From positions 1-36,395 of the forward strand of contig WTHQ01000034.1 in NCBI GenBank assembly GCA_011523055.1: a stretch of 36,395 bases of DNA. Reading direction: 5' to 3'. This stretch comes from Methanobacteriota archaeon (GTDB lineage Archaea > Thermoplasmatota > Poseidoniia > Poseidoniales > Thalassarchaeaceae). Positions 1 through 7,864 of the stretch are shown here, piece after piece (positions within the stretch are counted from its first letter, which is position 1; every line of letters begins with the position of its first letter). The notes beneath the pieces were generated by a model, which saw only the letters and a list, made by a program, of their open reading frames with translations, was not told the DNA's origin and made no database searches. The translations under genes were made by a program, and so were the position numbers.

Positions 1-644
1 TGCTTGTGTCCAGGGATAGGAAATTAGTTGGTTGGATAGAAGTACGTGATACGATTAGGGAGAGTTCGTTGCTAGCAATAGAAGAAATGCAAGCCATGGG
101 CATAGAGGTAATTATGCTCACTGGGGACAGGCATGAGGTTGCAGGCTACATTGCCTCAAAGGTTGGAATTGAGAGGGTCATTTCAGGTGTCAAGCCCGAG
201 GAAAAAGGGGGCGCTATTCGTCAGTTACAGGAAGAAGGGGTAGTGACCATGATCGGCGATGGTATCAACGATGCCGCTGCATTGACCATTGCGGACGTCG
301 GCATCGCAATGGGGGCGGGGAGTGACATAGCACTAGATAGCGCTGACATAGTGCTTGTTGGTGACGATCTTTCTCACGCATTGTCAGTTATTCAATTAAG
401 CCGAGCAACAATGGTGAAAATCAGGAGTAATCTAGTTTGGGCATTCCTCTACAACATTCTCGGAATCCCCTTGGCAATGGGCCTACTTTTTCCATGGACA
501 GGTTGGCTACTACCCCCGTCGTTCGCTGCCGCTGCGATGGCGTTGTCATCAGTCAGCGTGGTGATGAATTCCCTCCTCTTGAACAGGTGGAGTCCGATTG
601 GACTAAGTCCAAGCAAGAATAAAAATACGAAATCAACCATCTGA
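1..644 (+). CDS. copA: Cu+-transporting P1B-type ATPase, C-terminal part (5' end outside window)
   Basis: This is the C-terminal third of a heavy-metal P-type ATPase that exports copper(I) across the cytoplasmic membrane. The reading frame is open back to the window edge, so the GTG at position 6 is internal and the gene is truncated only by the window. The visible part holds the end of the HAD-like P domain, with the hinge motif GDGINDAAAL and the MLTGD segment. Two membrane helices follow. The YN pair in FLYNILGIP and the MALSS segment in the last helix match the helix 7 and 8 copper-ligand signatures (YN and MxxSS) of P1B-1 Cu+ pumps. A separate HMA-domain gene starts 4 bp after the stop, which supports a copper operon. 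The N-terminal metal-binding and CPC regions cannot be seen. Confidence 0.93.
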   Translation, partial: LVSRDRKLVGWIEVRDTIRESSLLAIEEMQAMGIEVIMLTGDRHEVAGYIASKVGIERVISGVKPEEKGGAIRQLQEEGVVTMIGDGINDAAALTIADVGIAMGAGSDIALDSADIVLVGDDLSHALSVIQLSRATMVKIRSNLVWAFLYNILGIPLAMGLLFPWTGWLLPPSFAAAAMALSSVSVVMNSLLLNRWSPIGLSPSKNKNTKSTI

Positions 645-648
645 CAAC

Positions 649-855
649 ATGGCCAAGAGATATGACATAGAAGTCATTGGAATGACCTGCAGCAGTTGTT
701 CTGGACGTGTGGAAAGGTCATTGAAGGAACATCCTGACATTGTTTCTGCAGAAGTAGATCATCAATCGGGTCTTGCAATAGTTGAGGCAATTGACTCAGT
801 TTCGAGAGAAGACATAGAGAAGATGATCCTGTCCACAGGCTTTGAATTAAAGTGA
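649..855 (+). CDS. copZ: HMA-domain copper chaperone, CopZ-like
   Basis: This 68-residue protein is a single heavy-metal-associated domain. Residues 10-16 carry the metal-binding loop GMTCSSC (GMTCxxC), followed by the expected helix (SGRVERSLKEH), the VSAEVDH strand and a C-terminal strand, as in CopZ/Atx1 proteins. In the family, the two cysteines bind Cu(I) and deliver it to the P1B ATPase. The ATG start lies 4 bp after the ATPase stop, so the two genes are very probably co-transcribed. Length and fold order are normal, and nothing looks broken. It could instead be a detached N-terminal domain of the ATPase, but the intact start and stop argue for a free chaperone. Confidence 0.9.
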   Translation: MAKRYDIEVIGMTCSSCSGRVERSLKEHPDIVSAEVDHQSGLAIVEAIDSVSREDIEKMILSTGFELK

Positions 856-927
856 CTTTGGCGCTCCAAGCAAGGACTTCTTTCGTATGAACCATCGGTT
901 GAAAAACAGAGTTGCCATAGCACGGTC

Positions 928-2457
928 ATGGCAACCAAGTGCAGCAAGTATGGTAATATCGGGGATCAGGTACTAATCCCATTGTTTGAAGACCAGAACC
1001 GACTTCCAAACAATACCACAGTTGGCCTTGATCGAAGTCAGTCGAAACTGATCAGAGAGGCAATCTCCTCAGAGGGATTCGACGGAAAGAGAGGCTGTAG
1101 TTTGACATTATGGACTCCGGGATGTAGAATCCATCTTCTTGGGCTAGGTCAAAGAGATGATTTCGATTCAGACTCAGCTAGGGTACTTGGAGCGAGATTC
1201 ATATCCTCAGTGAGCAAGAAGAACGGAATATCATTGACCACCAGGATGATGACAGGGTGGACTGCTGAGACGATATCTGCATTCGTCGAAGGGGTTCTAT
1301 TGAGAGATTATGAATTCATTGAGCACCAAGATGTTGGATCGGATTACATTGTGGATGACTGGGAGCTAGACGTTCAAGTTGCTGATAGAAATGTGAATGA
1401 GGTTCGGCAGAAACTAGAATTGGCTGAGGCCATTGTCAGCGGCGTTCATCTATGCAGAGACCTAGGCAACGAGCCTGCGAATGTACTCTACCCCATGGAA
1501 TACGCAAATCGAGCGCTATCCTGGGCAGGGTCGAAAGCCAACATCGAGGTTGAAGTCTACGACTGGGACAGGCTCCACGAGGTCGGAATGGGTGGTCTGA
1601 TCAATGTGGGCAAAGGAAGTGACAGAAAACCGTGCATGGTGATATTCACATTGAATCCAGACAAAGATCAAGGAGTCAGAAGGCCGTGTATCGTGGGCAA
1701 AGGAATAACATTTGATACTGGGGGAATTTCGATCAAGCCGACCCAGGGCATGTGGGACATGAAGTATGACATGTGCGGGGCAGCCACAGTTTTCGGACTG
1801 ATGCAAGCGCTTCATGCCTCAGGCTACGAAAGGAGAGTCAACGGAATAGCATGCTTGGCTGAGAACATGCCAGGATCGGGTTCCTATCGTCCTGGGGACG
1901 TTTTCCAAACCTACTCGGGCAAGACTGTCGAGGTCTACAGCACAGATGCAGAGGGACGGAACGTTTTGGCGGATGGTCTTTGGAAGGCAGCTGATTTTGA
2001 CCCAGAATACATCGTGGACTTAGCCACACTCACCGGGGCTGTGGTTGTTGCTCTGGGTAATCAAATAACTGGAATGTGGAGTAATGACGAGAGTCTCGCG
2101 GAGAGGGTAGAGGTGTCTGCAAAGAGATGCGGGGAGCCGGTATGGAGAATGCCTCTCAATGATCAGTTTCGAAGATATATGACGGATACGCCGTTTGCGG
2201 ACATAAGAAATGGCTCAAGTGGTGGAAGGGCTGGCTCCTCCAATGGGGCAGCTGCCTTCTTGGAGTTCTTTGTTCCACCCAGAAACTACGAAGAGGGTGC
2301 CGAGAAGATACCCTGGGTTCACTTGGATATCGCAGGAACAGCATGGGGCCCGGGTTCCAAGGCAGCGACCGAGCAGGAGAATCCCTTCTTCAAGAATGGT
2401 TCATCGGGAGTTCACGTCAGGACACTGTTTCATCTAATCGCCGATGAAGATGCATGA
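928..2457 (+). CDS. pepA: Leucyl aminopeptidase, M17 family
   Basis: This 509-residue cytosolic aminopeptidase of the M17 family removes N-terminal residues from peptides using two metal ions. The N-terminal half is the poorly conserved macro-like domain and the C-terminal half is the catalytic domain. Motif GKGITFDTGG gives K258 and D263, MKYD gives D281, and STDAEGR gives D340, E342 and R344. All lie at a constant offset of 12 from the E. coli PepA residues K270, D275, D293, D352, E354 and R356, and K270 here matches catalytic K282. One oddity is that the usual NTDAEGR signature begins with serine (S338). The ATG at 928 is the first reasonable start. The gene stands 72 bp after the copper genes and converges with dnaK. 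Confidence 0.95.
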   Translation: MATKCSKYGNIGDQVLIPLFEDQNRLPNNTTVGLDRSQSKLIREAISSEGFDGKRGCSLTLWTPGCRIHLLGLGQRDDFDSDSARVLGARFISSVSKKNGISLTTRMMTGWTAETISAFVEGVLLRDYEFIEHQDVGSDYIVDDWELDVQVADRNVNEVRQKLELAEAIVSGVHLCRDLGNEPANVLYPMEYANRALSWAGSKANIEVEVYDWDRLHEVGMGGLINVGKGSDRKPCMVIFTLNPDKDQGVRRPCIVGKGITFDTGGISIKPTQGMWDMKYDMCGAATVFGLMQALHASGYERRVNGIACLAENMPGSGSYRPGDVFQTYSGKTVEVYSTDAEGRNVLADGLWKAADFDPEYIVDLATLTGAVVVALGNQITGMWSNDESLAERVEVSAKRCGEPVWRMPLNDQFRRYMTDTPFADIRNGSSGGRAGSSNGAAAFLEFFVPPRNYEEGAEKIPWVHLDIAGTAWGPGSKAATEQENPFFKNGSSGVHVRTLFHLIADEDA

Positions 2458-2481
2458 CCCTTCAGGATGTATCCGTTGATT

Positions 2482-2504
2482 AAGCCCAAGCTTGAGTTGG
2501 GTTT
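2482..2504 (+). terminator. Hairpin with T-rich 3' side after pepA
   Basis: An imperfect inverted repeat begins 24 bp after the pepA stop. CCCAA pairs with TTGGG around a 7-base loop, and the stem extends through a G-T and two A-T pairs into a TTTT run. It lies in the 133-bp gap between convergent pepA and dnaK, where termination is expected. The rest of the gap shows no gene. Function is inferred from position and shape. Confidence 0.4.
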
Positions 2505-2590
2505 TCATTAAAATGGAGCTTTATTCTGAGGCCACGGAGAATTCTGCGCTTGTTAACCAAGCCATCCTTATTGTAGAACTAGAACCAGTG

Positions 2591-4465
2591 TTAGTTGCTA
2601 GTTTCGTCTTCATCTACGACCTCGAAGTCCGCTTCAAAAACCCCGTCTTCACTCTCTTTGTTCGATTCCTCTTCCATGTCTTTGGCCGCTGCTTCGTAGA
2701 GTTTCATTGACATTGCTTGCATCAATGACTCTAATTCCCCGATTTTGGATTGCACTGCAGCCTCATCGATGTCATCCGCATCGATAGGGTTGCCATCATT
2801 GGTTATGAGTGACTCTACTTCATCGAGTTTCTCCAGGACCGGCGCAGTGTCAGAGTCATCGAGTTTTTCTCCCGACTCTTCGATGGTCTTTCTTGTTTGG
2901 TAAACAATGCTCTCCGCCTGATTCTTCAATTCGACTCTGGCTTTTCTCTTCCGGTCCTCTTCTGCGAACTCCTCTGCTTCTGCGATCTTTGCCTTTATTT
3001 CATCCTCAGTGAGGGAGGTTTGGCTCTCAATCGTTATCTTTTGCTCTTTTCCGGTTCCGAGGTCCTTTGCAGAGACGTTCACAATTCCGTTTGCGTCTAT
3101 ATCAAAGGTAACTTCAATCTGAGGTATGCCCCTCATTGCAGGGGGAATTCCAGTCAGGTGGAACTTGCCAAGTGTGATGTTGTCTTTCGCAAACTGTCTC
3201 TCTCCTTGAAGGACGTGTACTTCAACAGCTGGCTGATTATCAGCAGCTGTTGAGAATGTCTCTGACCTTTTACTTGGAATGGTGGTGTTTCTTTCGATCA
3301 TGGTGGTCATAACTCCCCCGAGAGTCTCAATTCCAAGAGTCAGGGGGGTCACATCCAGTAGCAAGACGTCCGTAACACCTGAATCCCCGACAATAATTCC
3401 TGCTTGCAATGCAGCGCCCATTGCGACGGCCTCATCGGGGTTAACCCCCTTGAATGGGGCTTTCCCGACCTCTTTTTCTATGGCTAGTTGAACGGCAGGG
3501 ACCCTGGTCGACCCTCCAACGAGGATGACCTTGTCAACCTCTCCCTTGGAAAGTCCAGCATCCTTCATCGCTTGTCTTGTCGGCGCAAGAGTCTTGGAGA
3601 TAAGCGGCTGAACTAACTCTTCGAACTTTGACCTGGATAAACTCATGTCCAAATGCTCGGGTTGTCCATCCCTGCTAGTTATGAATGGGAGGTTGATTTG
3701 TGAGGATCCTGATCCAGAGAGCTCAATCTTTGCCTTCTCCGCAGTTTCCCTGAGCCTACTCATCGCCTGTGCGTCAGAAGACAGGTCAATACCCGTATCT
3801 TTCTTGTATTCTTCCACGATCCAAGAGATAATGACTTCGTCAAAGTCATCTCCCCCCAGGCGGTTGTCCCCAGAGGTGGCCTTGACCTCGATTTGAGGCT
3901 GTCCGTCAACTTGGTATATCTCCAGAACGGAAACGTCAAAGGTGCCCCCTCCTAAGTCATAGACGAGTATTGTTTGGTCCTCCTCTTTGTTTACGCCGTA
4001 GGCTAACGCGGCTGCAGTTGGCTCATTGATTATCCTGAGGACTTCTAAGCCTGCTATCCTCCCAGCGTCTTTGGTTGCTTTTCTCTGAGCGTCTGTGAAA
4101 TATGCCGGACAGGTTATGACTGCCTTTGATATCTCCCTGCCAAGATACGCCTCGGCGTCTGCCTTCAACTTCTGGAGAATGAATGCGGACATTTCTTGTG
4201 GGGTGTAGGAAGTTCCGTCGACCTCTGTCGACCAATCAGTGCCCATCTCCCTCTTTACTGACATTGTGGTCCTTCCGGAATTTGTAACCGCCTGCCTCTT
4301 CGCTGTGATTCCGATATGCCTTTCTCCATCCTTGCTGAAGGCAACTACGCTAGGTGTGGTTCTGGCTCCCTCTGAGTTGGGGATTACAACCGCTTGCCCT
4401 CCTTCAAGTGTCGCAACGCAACTGTTAGTTGTGCCTAAGTCAATTCCAATTACCGGTGTGCTCAT
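2591..4465 (-). CDS. dnaK: Chaperone DnaK (Hsp70)
   Basis: This 624-residue Hsp70 is an ATP-dependent cytosolic chaperone that binds exposed hydrophobic segments. The N-terminal ATPase domain starts with [12 protein letters not shown] and contains [11 protein letters not shown] and [10 protein letters not shown]. The substrate-binding domain follows ([17 protein letters not shown]), then a helical lid and an acidic tail ending in DEDETSN. Length is normal for bacterial-type DnaK. Hsp70 is patchy in archaea and is generally regarded as acquired from bacteria. The ATG start is 14 bp downstream of the stop of a small-Hsp-like gene on the same strand, so the two probably form an operon. GrpE and DnaJ, the usual partners, are not in this window. 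Confidence 0.98.
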   Translation of the reverse strand: MSTPVIGIDLGTTNSCVATLEGGQAVVIPNSEGARTTPSVVAFSKDGERHIGITAKRQAVTNSGRTTMSVKREMGTDWSTEVDGTSYTPQEMSAFILQKLKADAEAYLGREISKAVITCPAYFTDAQRKATKDAGRIAGLEVLRIINEPTAAALAYGVNKEEDQTILVYDLGGGTFDVSVLEIYQVDGQPQIEVKATSGDNRLGGDDFDEVIISWIVEEYKKDTGIDLSSDAQAMSRLRETAEKAKIELSGSGSSQINLPFITSRDGQPEHLDMSLSRSKFEELVQPLISKTLAPTRQAMKDAGLSKGEVDKVILVGGSTRVPAVQLAIEKEVGKAPFKGVNPDEAVAMGAALQAGIIVGDSGVTDVLLLDVTPLTLGIETLGGVMTTMIERNTTIPSKRSETFSTAADNQPAVEVHVLQGERQFAKDNITLGKFHLTGIPPAMRGIPQIEVTFDIDANGIVNVSAKDLGTGKEQKITIESQTSLTEDEIKAKIAEAEEFAEEDRKRKARVELKNQAESIVYQTRKTIEESGEKLDDSDTAPVLEKLDEVESLITNDGNPIDADDIDEAAVQSKIGELESLMQAMSMKLYEAAAKDMEEESNKESEDGVFEADFEVVDEDETSN

Positions 4466-4479
4466 TTTATCATCTCATT

Positions 4480-5094
4480 CTATTCCATTCTCAAGGTCAC
4501 GTCGAGTATTCCATTGTTGAGGTTCCAATCCTCTATGCGATCTGCTGCAAATGGAATGGAAAAGCCGCGTAGGGGATTTAGGAGGTTGTGTCTTAGGAGC
4601 TCGATGATCCGGCCACCGTCCGCCAAACCAAGGTCGATTGAGCCGTCGTCAGCTTCTGGGATAGCGCTGATGTCTATTGTTACATTAGCAAGCCCATCTT
4701 CGTGCACGAAGTCAGATTCTGGTATCTCCATCAGCCGGTTGTCATCATTTTCTTGGGCGACTACCTGAATCTCCTCCTCGTTGGATTCATTCGGTCTCGA
4801 TGGCTTCACAGATACCTCGAACCCCATTTTGGAGAGCATGTCTGCAAATCCCCCTGGCCCCGACATCATGGCCTCTATGTTCTTTCTGATCTCTTCGGGA
4901 TCGCCCTCTCCCTTGAAAGAAAAATCAGCATTCGAGATGGATCTGGAGTCTATTCCCATCCGCTCAAAATGCTCCTCCAATTGCGCCATCATTCTCTCCA
5001 ACATTTTCATGTCGATTGGGAGCCCCATCTGCTCGAAGACCTTGGTCATCTCGCGGATCATGTCTCTTTCCCAATCATCTGCGTTAGACGTCAT
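4480..5094 (-). CDS. Divergent Hsp20/alpha-crystallin-like protein upstream of dnaK
   Basis: This 204-residue acidic protein appears to end in an alpha-crystallin-like domain. The last 60 or so residues contain VTIDISAIPEAD, then FSIPFAADRIEDWNLNNG and the final strand GILDVTLRME. That order resembles the IPLP...NGVLEVxLP end of small heat-shock proteins. The first 110 residues are methionine-rich and helical (EQMGLPIDMKMLERMM), which suggests an oligomerisation or substrate-binding arm. It lies 14 bp upstream of dnaK on the same strand and probably leads that operon, so a holdase feeding DnaK is a fair inference. The match is by eye and weak. Another DnaK-associated protein is possible, but it does not look like GrpE or DnaJ. 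Confidence 0.6.
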   Translation of the reverse strand: MTSNADDWERDMIREMTKVFEQMGLPIDMKMLERMMAQLEEHFERMGIDSRSISNADFSFKGEGDPEEIRKNIEAMMSGPGGFADMLSKMGFEVSVKPSRPNESNEEEIQVVAQENDDNRLMEIPESDFVHEDGLANVTIDISAIPEADDGSIDLGLADGGRIIELLRHNLLNPLRGFSIPFAADRIEDWNLNNGILDVTLRME

Positions 5095-5130
5095 GTGATC
5101 ACTAGTTAACCATCGGTTGTATAGTTGTCA

Positions 5131-5154
5131 GGGGGGGTGGTATATGAACCCCCC
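5131..5154. promoter_or_regulatory. Inverted repeat enclosing a TATA-like element between divergent chaperone operons
   Basis: The 80-bp gap between the small-Hsp-like gene (minus) and the chaperonin gene (plus) holds a run of seven G, a short centre containing TATATGA, and a run of six C. GGGGGGT (5132-5138) and ACCCCCC (5148-5154) are perfect complements around a 9-base centre. A repeat flanking a TATA-like element between two chaperone operons is what a shared heat-shock operator could look like. The regulator is unknown and the role is inferred from position and symmetry. Confidence 0.45.
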
Positions 5155-5174
5155 GGGCAGTATCATCAACCAAT

Positions 5175-6821
5175 TTGGCTAATTCTTTGAGATCCATTGA
5201 AATCTCTCAAGACCTCCGCCCCAGCGTGGCGACAACGGACGAGGACCTCACTCTGGAGGATACCGATAGAGTCAGCGGCAGGGCCGCATTGGTGGGAAAC
5301 GTGAAGGCTGCCCTAGCAGTTTCAGGGGCTGTTCGCTCAACTTTGGGTCCCTTGGGAATGGACAAGATGTTGATTGATGACGATGGTAACACTGTGATAA
5401 CCAATGATGGTGCGACAGTGTTGGAAACGGCAAGAGTGGAACACCCCACTGCTCAGTTAGTCATAGAAACGAGTGATAGCCAGGACAAGATCGCGAGAGA
5501 TGGAACTACCACTACGATCCTCATTCTTGCTGAGTTGCTGAGGAACGCATTGGAGTTGACCAGATCGGGCCTACATCCCACCACGATCATTGAGGGGTAC
5601 AAGAGATCCCTTGAGATTTGCCAGAATGAGATTCCCTCCATAGCCAAACCTATGGCTTCCGCCTCGGATCTGAAGAAGGTAATCGCCACTAGCATTGGAA
5701 AGGAGATTGACCCCTCTCTTCTCGACCTCATATGCAGACTCGCAATCGAGAGTGCTGAATCGATTGGATCGGGAGGGGTCGATGATGAGCGTATGCTTGT
5801 GAACAGGTTGTCTATGGAAGAGGGGTCTGTGGCGGAAACTGAGCTGATTTCGGGTTTCGTGACGCGGAAACAGCGGCTAGACCACTCTATGCCGAGCCAT
5901 GGTGGCCCGTGCTCGGTTGCAGTAATCGATGGAGGAATCGAAATTCCAAAACTAGAATTCGAAGCAGAATTAGAAATTTCCTCACTGGGGGTATTGGATG
6001 GTTTTGAACAGAGGAATCGACAGAAGATCCACGAAAGGGTAGTCAAATTGAAGTCACTGGGTGTTGGGATTGTGATTCTCCGCGATGGAGTGGACGATAT
6101 TGCCCATAGTGCTCTCAGAGAGTCTGGAATTGCCTGTTTCAGACGTTTTGACAAAGAGGATCTGGATCGGGTGGCAGAACAGACTGGAGCAACAATTTCT
6201 AGATCCGTGGAGGGGCTAGACATTAATCAACTCGGATCCTGTACCTCTTGGAATCAGAGGAAGGTGTCAGGAGTGAACTACCTCACCATATACTCAGATG
6301 TTGGTCGTGGAAGGACGCTTATGGTTAGAGGTTCAACTTCGGCCCTCAGAGAAGAGGTGATCAGGACTTTCGATGATGCGCTTGGGGTAGCAATCAGGGC
6401 ACATAGCCCATCACCGATGTTGCCCGGTGGTGGATCGACATGGAGTTATTTGGCCAATCAATTGAAGCGTGAGTCAACCAGGCTTACTGGCAGAAGTCAG
6501 CTGGCGGTTGAGGGGTATGCAGACGCAATAGAGGTCATTCCCCGAGTGCTTGCGGAGAATTCTGGTCTAGACCCCACAGACAGAGTCCTTCAGTTGTCTG
6601 CTGCCCAGTCAGAGAGGGGTCCATGGGTTGGTTTTGGCACCAATGGAGACGAGCTTTTGGACTTGTATGATGCGGGGATCGTCGATCTCAGAATGGTTGT
6701 CGAAAGTGCATTATCTGGTGCCACGGAGGGAGCAATATCAGTACTTAGGATAGACGACCTACTTTGGGCGAAGGTGGAGCCAAGCCAGCCGGACTGGAGT
6801 GGCGAGGAAGACCTCGGCTAG
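5175..6821 (+). CDS. Group II chaperonin (thermosome) subunit, divergent paralogue
   Basis: This 548-residue subunit of the archaeal CCT/thermosome family belongs to a group that folds proteins inside a double-ring cage with ATP. It has the full equatorial-intermediate-apical order. Typical segments are TLGPLGMDKML (residues 57-66), TNDGATVLE and, near residue 400, FDDALGV, which keeps the aspartate associated with hydrolysis. Two things differ from standard thermosomes: the GDGTT signature reads RDGTT (R108-D109-G110-T111-T112), and the C-terminus lacks the Gly/Met-rich tail and ends in EEDLG. The likely start is TTG at 5175, which opens the first plausible N-terminus. It is divergent from the sHsp-dnaK operon and its stop overlaps that of tdh in a shared CTAG. 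It may be a specialised subunit beside a canonical one elsewhere. Confidence 0.92.
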   Translation: MANSLRSIEISQDLRPSVATTDEDLTLEDTDRVSGRAALVGNVKAALAVSGAVRSTLGPLGMDKMLIDDDGNTVITNDGATVLETARVEHPTAQLVIETSDSQDKIARDGTTTTILILAELLRNALELTRSGLHPTTIIEGYKRSLEICQNEIPSIAKPMASASDLKKVIATSIGKEIDPSLLDLICRLAIESAESIGSGGVDDERMLVNRLSMEEGSVAETELISGFVTRKQRLDHSMPSHGGPCSVAVIDGGIEIPKLEFEAELEISSLGVLDGFEQRNRQKIHERVVKLKSLGVGIVILRDGVDDIAHSALRESGIACFRRFDKEDLDRVAEQTGATISRSVEGLDINQLGSCTSWNQRKVSGVNYLTIYSDVGRGRTLMVRGSTSALREEVIRTFDDALGVAIRAHSPSPMLPGGGSTWSYLANQLKRESTRLTGRSQLAVEGYADAIEVIPRVLAENSGLDPTDRVLQLSAAQSERGPWVGFGTNGDELLDLYDAGIVDLRMVVESALSGATEGAISVLRIDDLLWAKVEPSQPDWSGEEDLG

Positions 6822-7756
6822 GCGAAGCCCTCTAACATGGCCACAACCATGCTTTCTAGGTCATATGTTGACTTCCAACCCCATTCTAGGCGTGCAAAAG
6901 AATCGTCCAGATCTTGGGGCCAAGAGTCTGCGATCTTCTGACGACTATCGGGAACGTATCTCATTTCCGCACTGGGAATTCTTCTCTTTATCGCGTCCGC
7001 CAACTCCGCGGCGGAGAAGGTCATTCCCCTCACATTGTATCCAGACCTCCATCGAGACAGGCTGTGACCTGGAGCTTCCATCAACAACAGTGTAGCGCGA
7101 ATAGCATCCTCCATCATCATCATGGGTAGTTTGGTATCCTCTCTCACGAAGAAGGTGTATTCGCCTTCGGCTTGTATTTTGCTGAACACCTCCACGGCGA
7201 AGTCCGTGGTACCCCCTGTCGGTAATGTCTTCCATGAGAGTAGTCCCGGGTACCTTATGCCTCTAGCATCAACACCGTAATCCTCCCAATACTTGAGCAT
7301 CATTTTTTCTCCTTCCTTTTTCGTGAATCCATACTTGGTTGTCGGGTTCAATGGGGTCTCTTGTTTCGCAACGGGTCTTGAGTCTGGTCCGAAGACCGCT
7401 ATCGAGGAGGGGGAAAAGACTCGGCAACCATATTCTCTTGATGCGTCCAGAACATTCTGCAGCCCTCCAAGGTTCACTCGCTCGCACAAATCTGGATCCT
7501 TTTCTCCATGTGCAGATAGGATCGCGGCCAGATTGTAAATCGTGGTGATCGAGTGTTCGGATATGGCTTGGTGTAATCCTAATTGATCAAGTACGTCAAG
7601 ATGCAAAAAAGGAGATGGAACATCTCCCTGCCCCTGGACATCACTGGCTATGACAGAGTCTTGTCCGTACAATTCCCTCAGTCGGGTAACAAGATCGGAG
7701 CCGATCTGTCCTCGTGCACCGGTAACCAGTATCCGGTGATCGGATGGTTCAACCAT
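6818..7756 (-). CDS. tdh: L-threonine 3-dehydrogenase, SDR (epimerase-like) type
   Basis: This NAD-dependent dehydrogenase probably oxidises L-threonine to 2-amino-3-ketobutyrate, the first step of threonine breakdown to glycine and acetyl-CoA. It starts with the Rossmann motif TGARGQIG, then NLAAILSAHGEK, SPSSIAVFGPD, the catalytic Tyr-x3-Lys in TKYGFTKKEGE, RGIRYPGLLSWKT, GGTTDFAVE and LPMMMMEDAIRA. This series is characteristic of SDR-type TDH rather than of sugar epimerases. I chose ATG at 7756 because it places the Rossmann fold next to the N-terminus and follows a GGGTGGGAC stretch; a GTG at 7789 would add 11 residues. Its stop overlaps the chaperonin stop by 3 bp. No kbl ligase gene is nearby. 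Confidence 0.85.
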   Translation of the reverse strand: MVEPSDHRILVTGARGQIGSDLVTRLRELYGQDSVIASDVQGQGDVPSPFLHLDVLDQLGLHQAISEHSITTIYNLAAILSAHGEKDPDLCERVNLGGLQNVLDASREYGCRVFSPSSIAVFGPDSRPVAKQETPLNPTTKYGFTKKEGEKMMLKYWEDYGVDARGIRYPGLLSWKTLPTGGTTDFAVEVFSKIQAEGEYTFFVREDTKLPMMMMEDAIRATLLLMEAPGHSLSRWRSGYNVRGMTFSAAELADAIKRRIPSAEMRYVPDSRQKIADSWPQDLDDSFARLEWGWKSTYDLESMVVAMLEGFA

Positions 7757-7864
7757 GTCCCACCCAAGGTACAGACGATACTTCAACACCGATCATGAAG
7801 GAGGGGCTTCGTCATTGCCAAGGTTCATAGGCGAAATGGATGTGATGTCAACTCCGTTGTTGTC

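Noticed and set aside
645-648. Possible frameshift joining the Cu ATPase and the HMA protein into one gene
   Set aside because: Both have proper stop and start codons, and free CopZ-like chaperones next to copA are common.
2492-2710. 72-codon plus-strand frame between pepA and dnaK
   Set aside because: Most of it runs antisense to the dnaK 3' end and its start lies in the hairpin; the composition is not protein-like.
5131-5154. G-quadruplex at the G7 run
   Set aside because: Only one long G run is present on the strand; the inverted-repeat reading explains both runs better.
5453-6223. 256-codon open frame antisense to the chaperonin gene
   Set aside because: Ser/Ile-rich low-complexity product mirrors the codon pattern of the real gene on the other strand; no recognisable domain.
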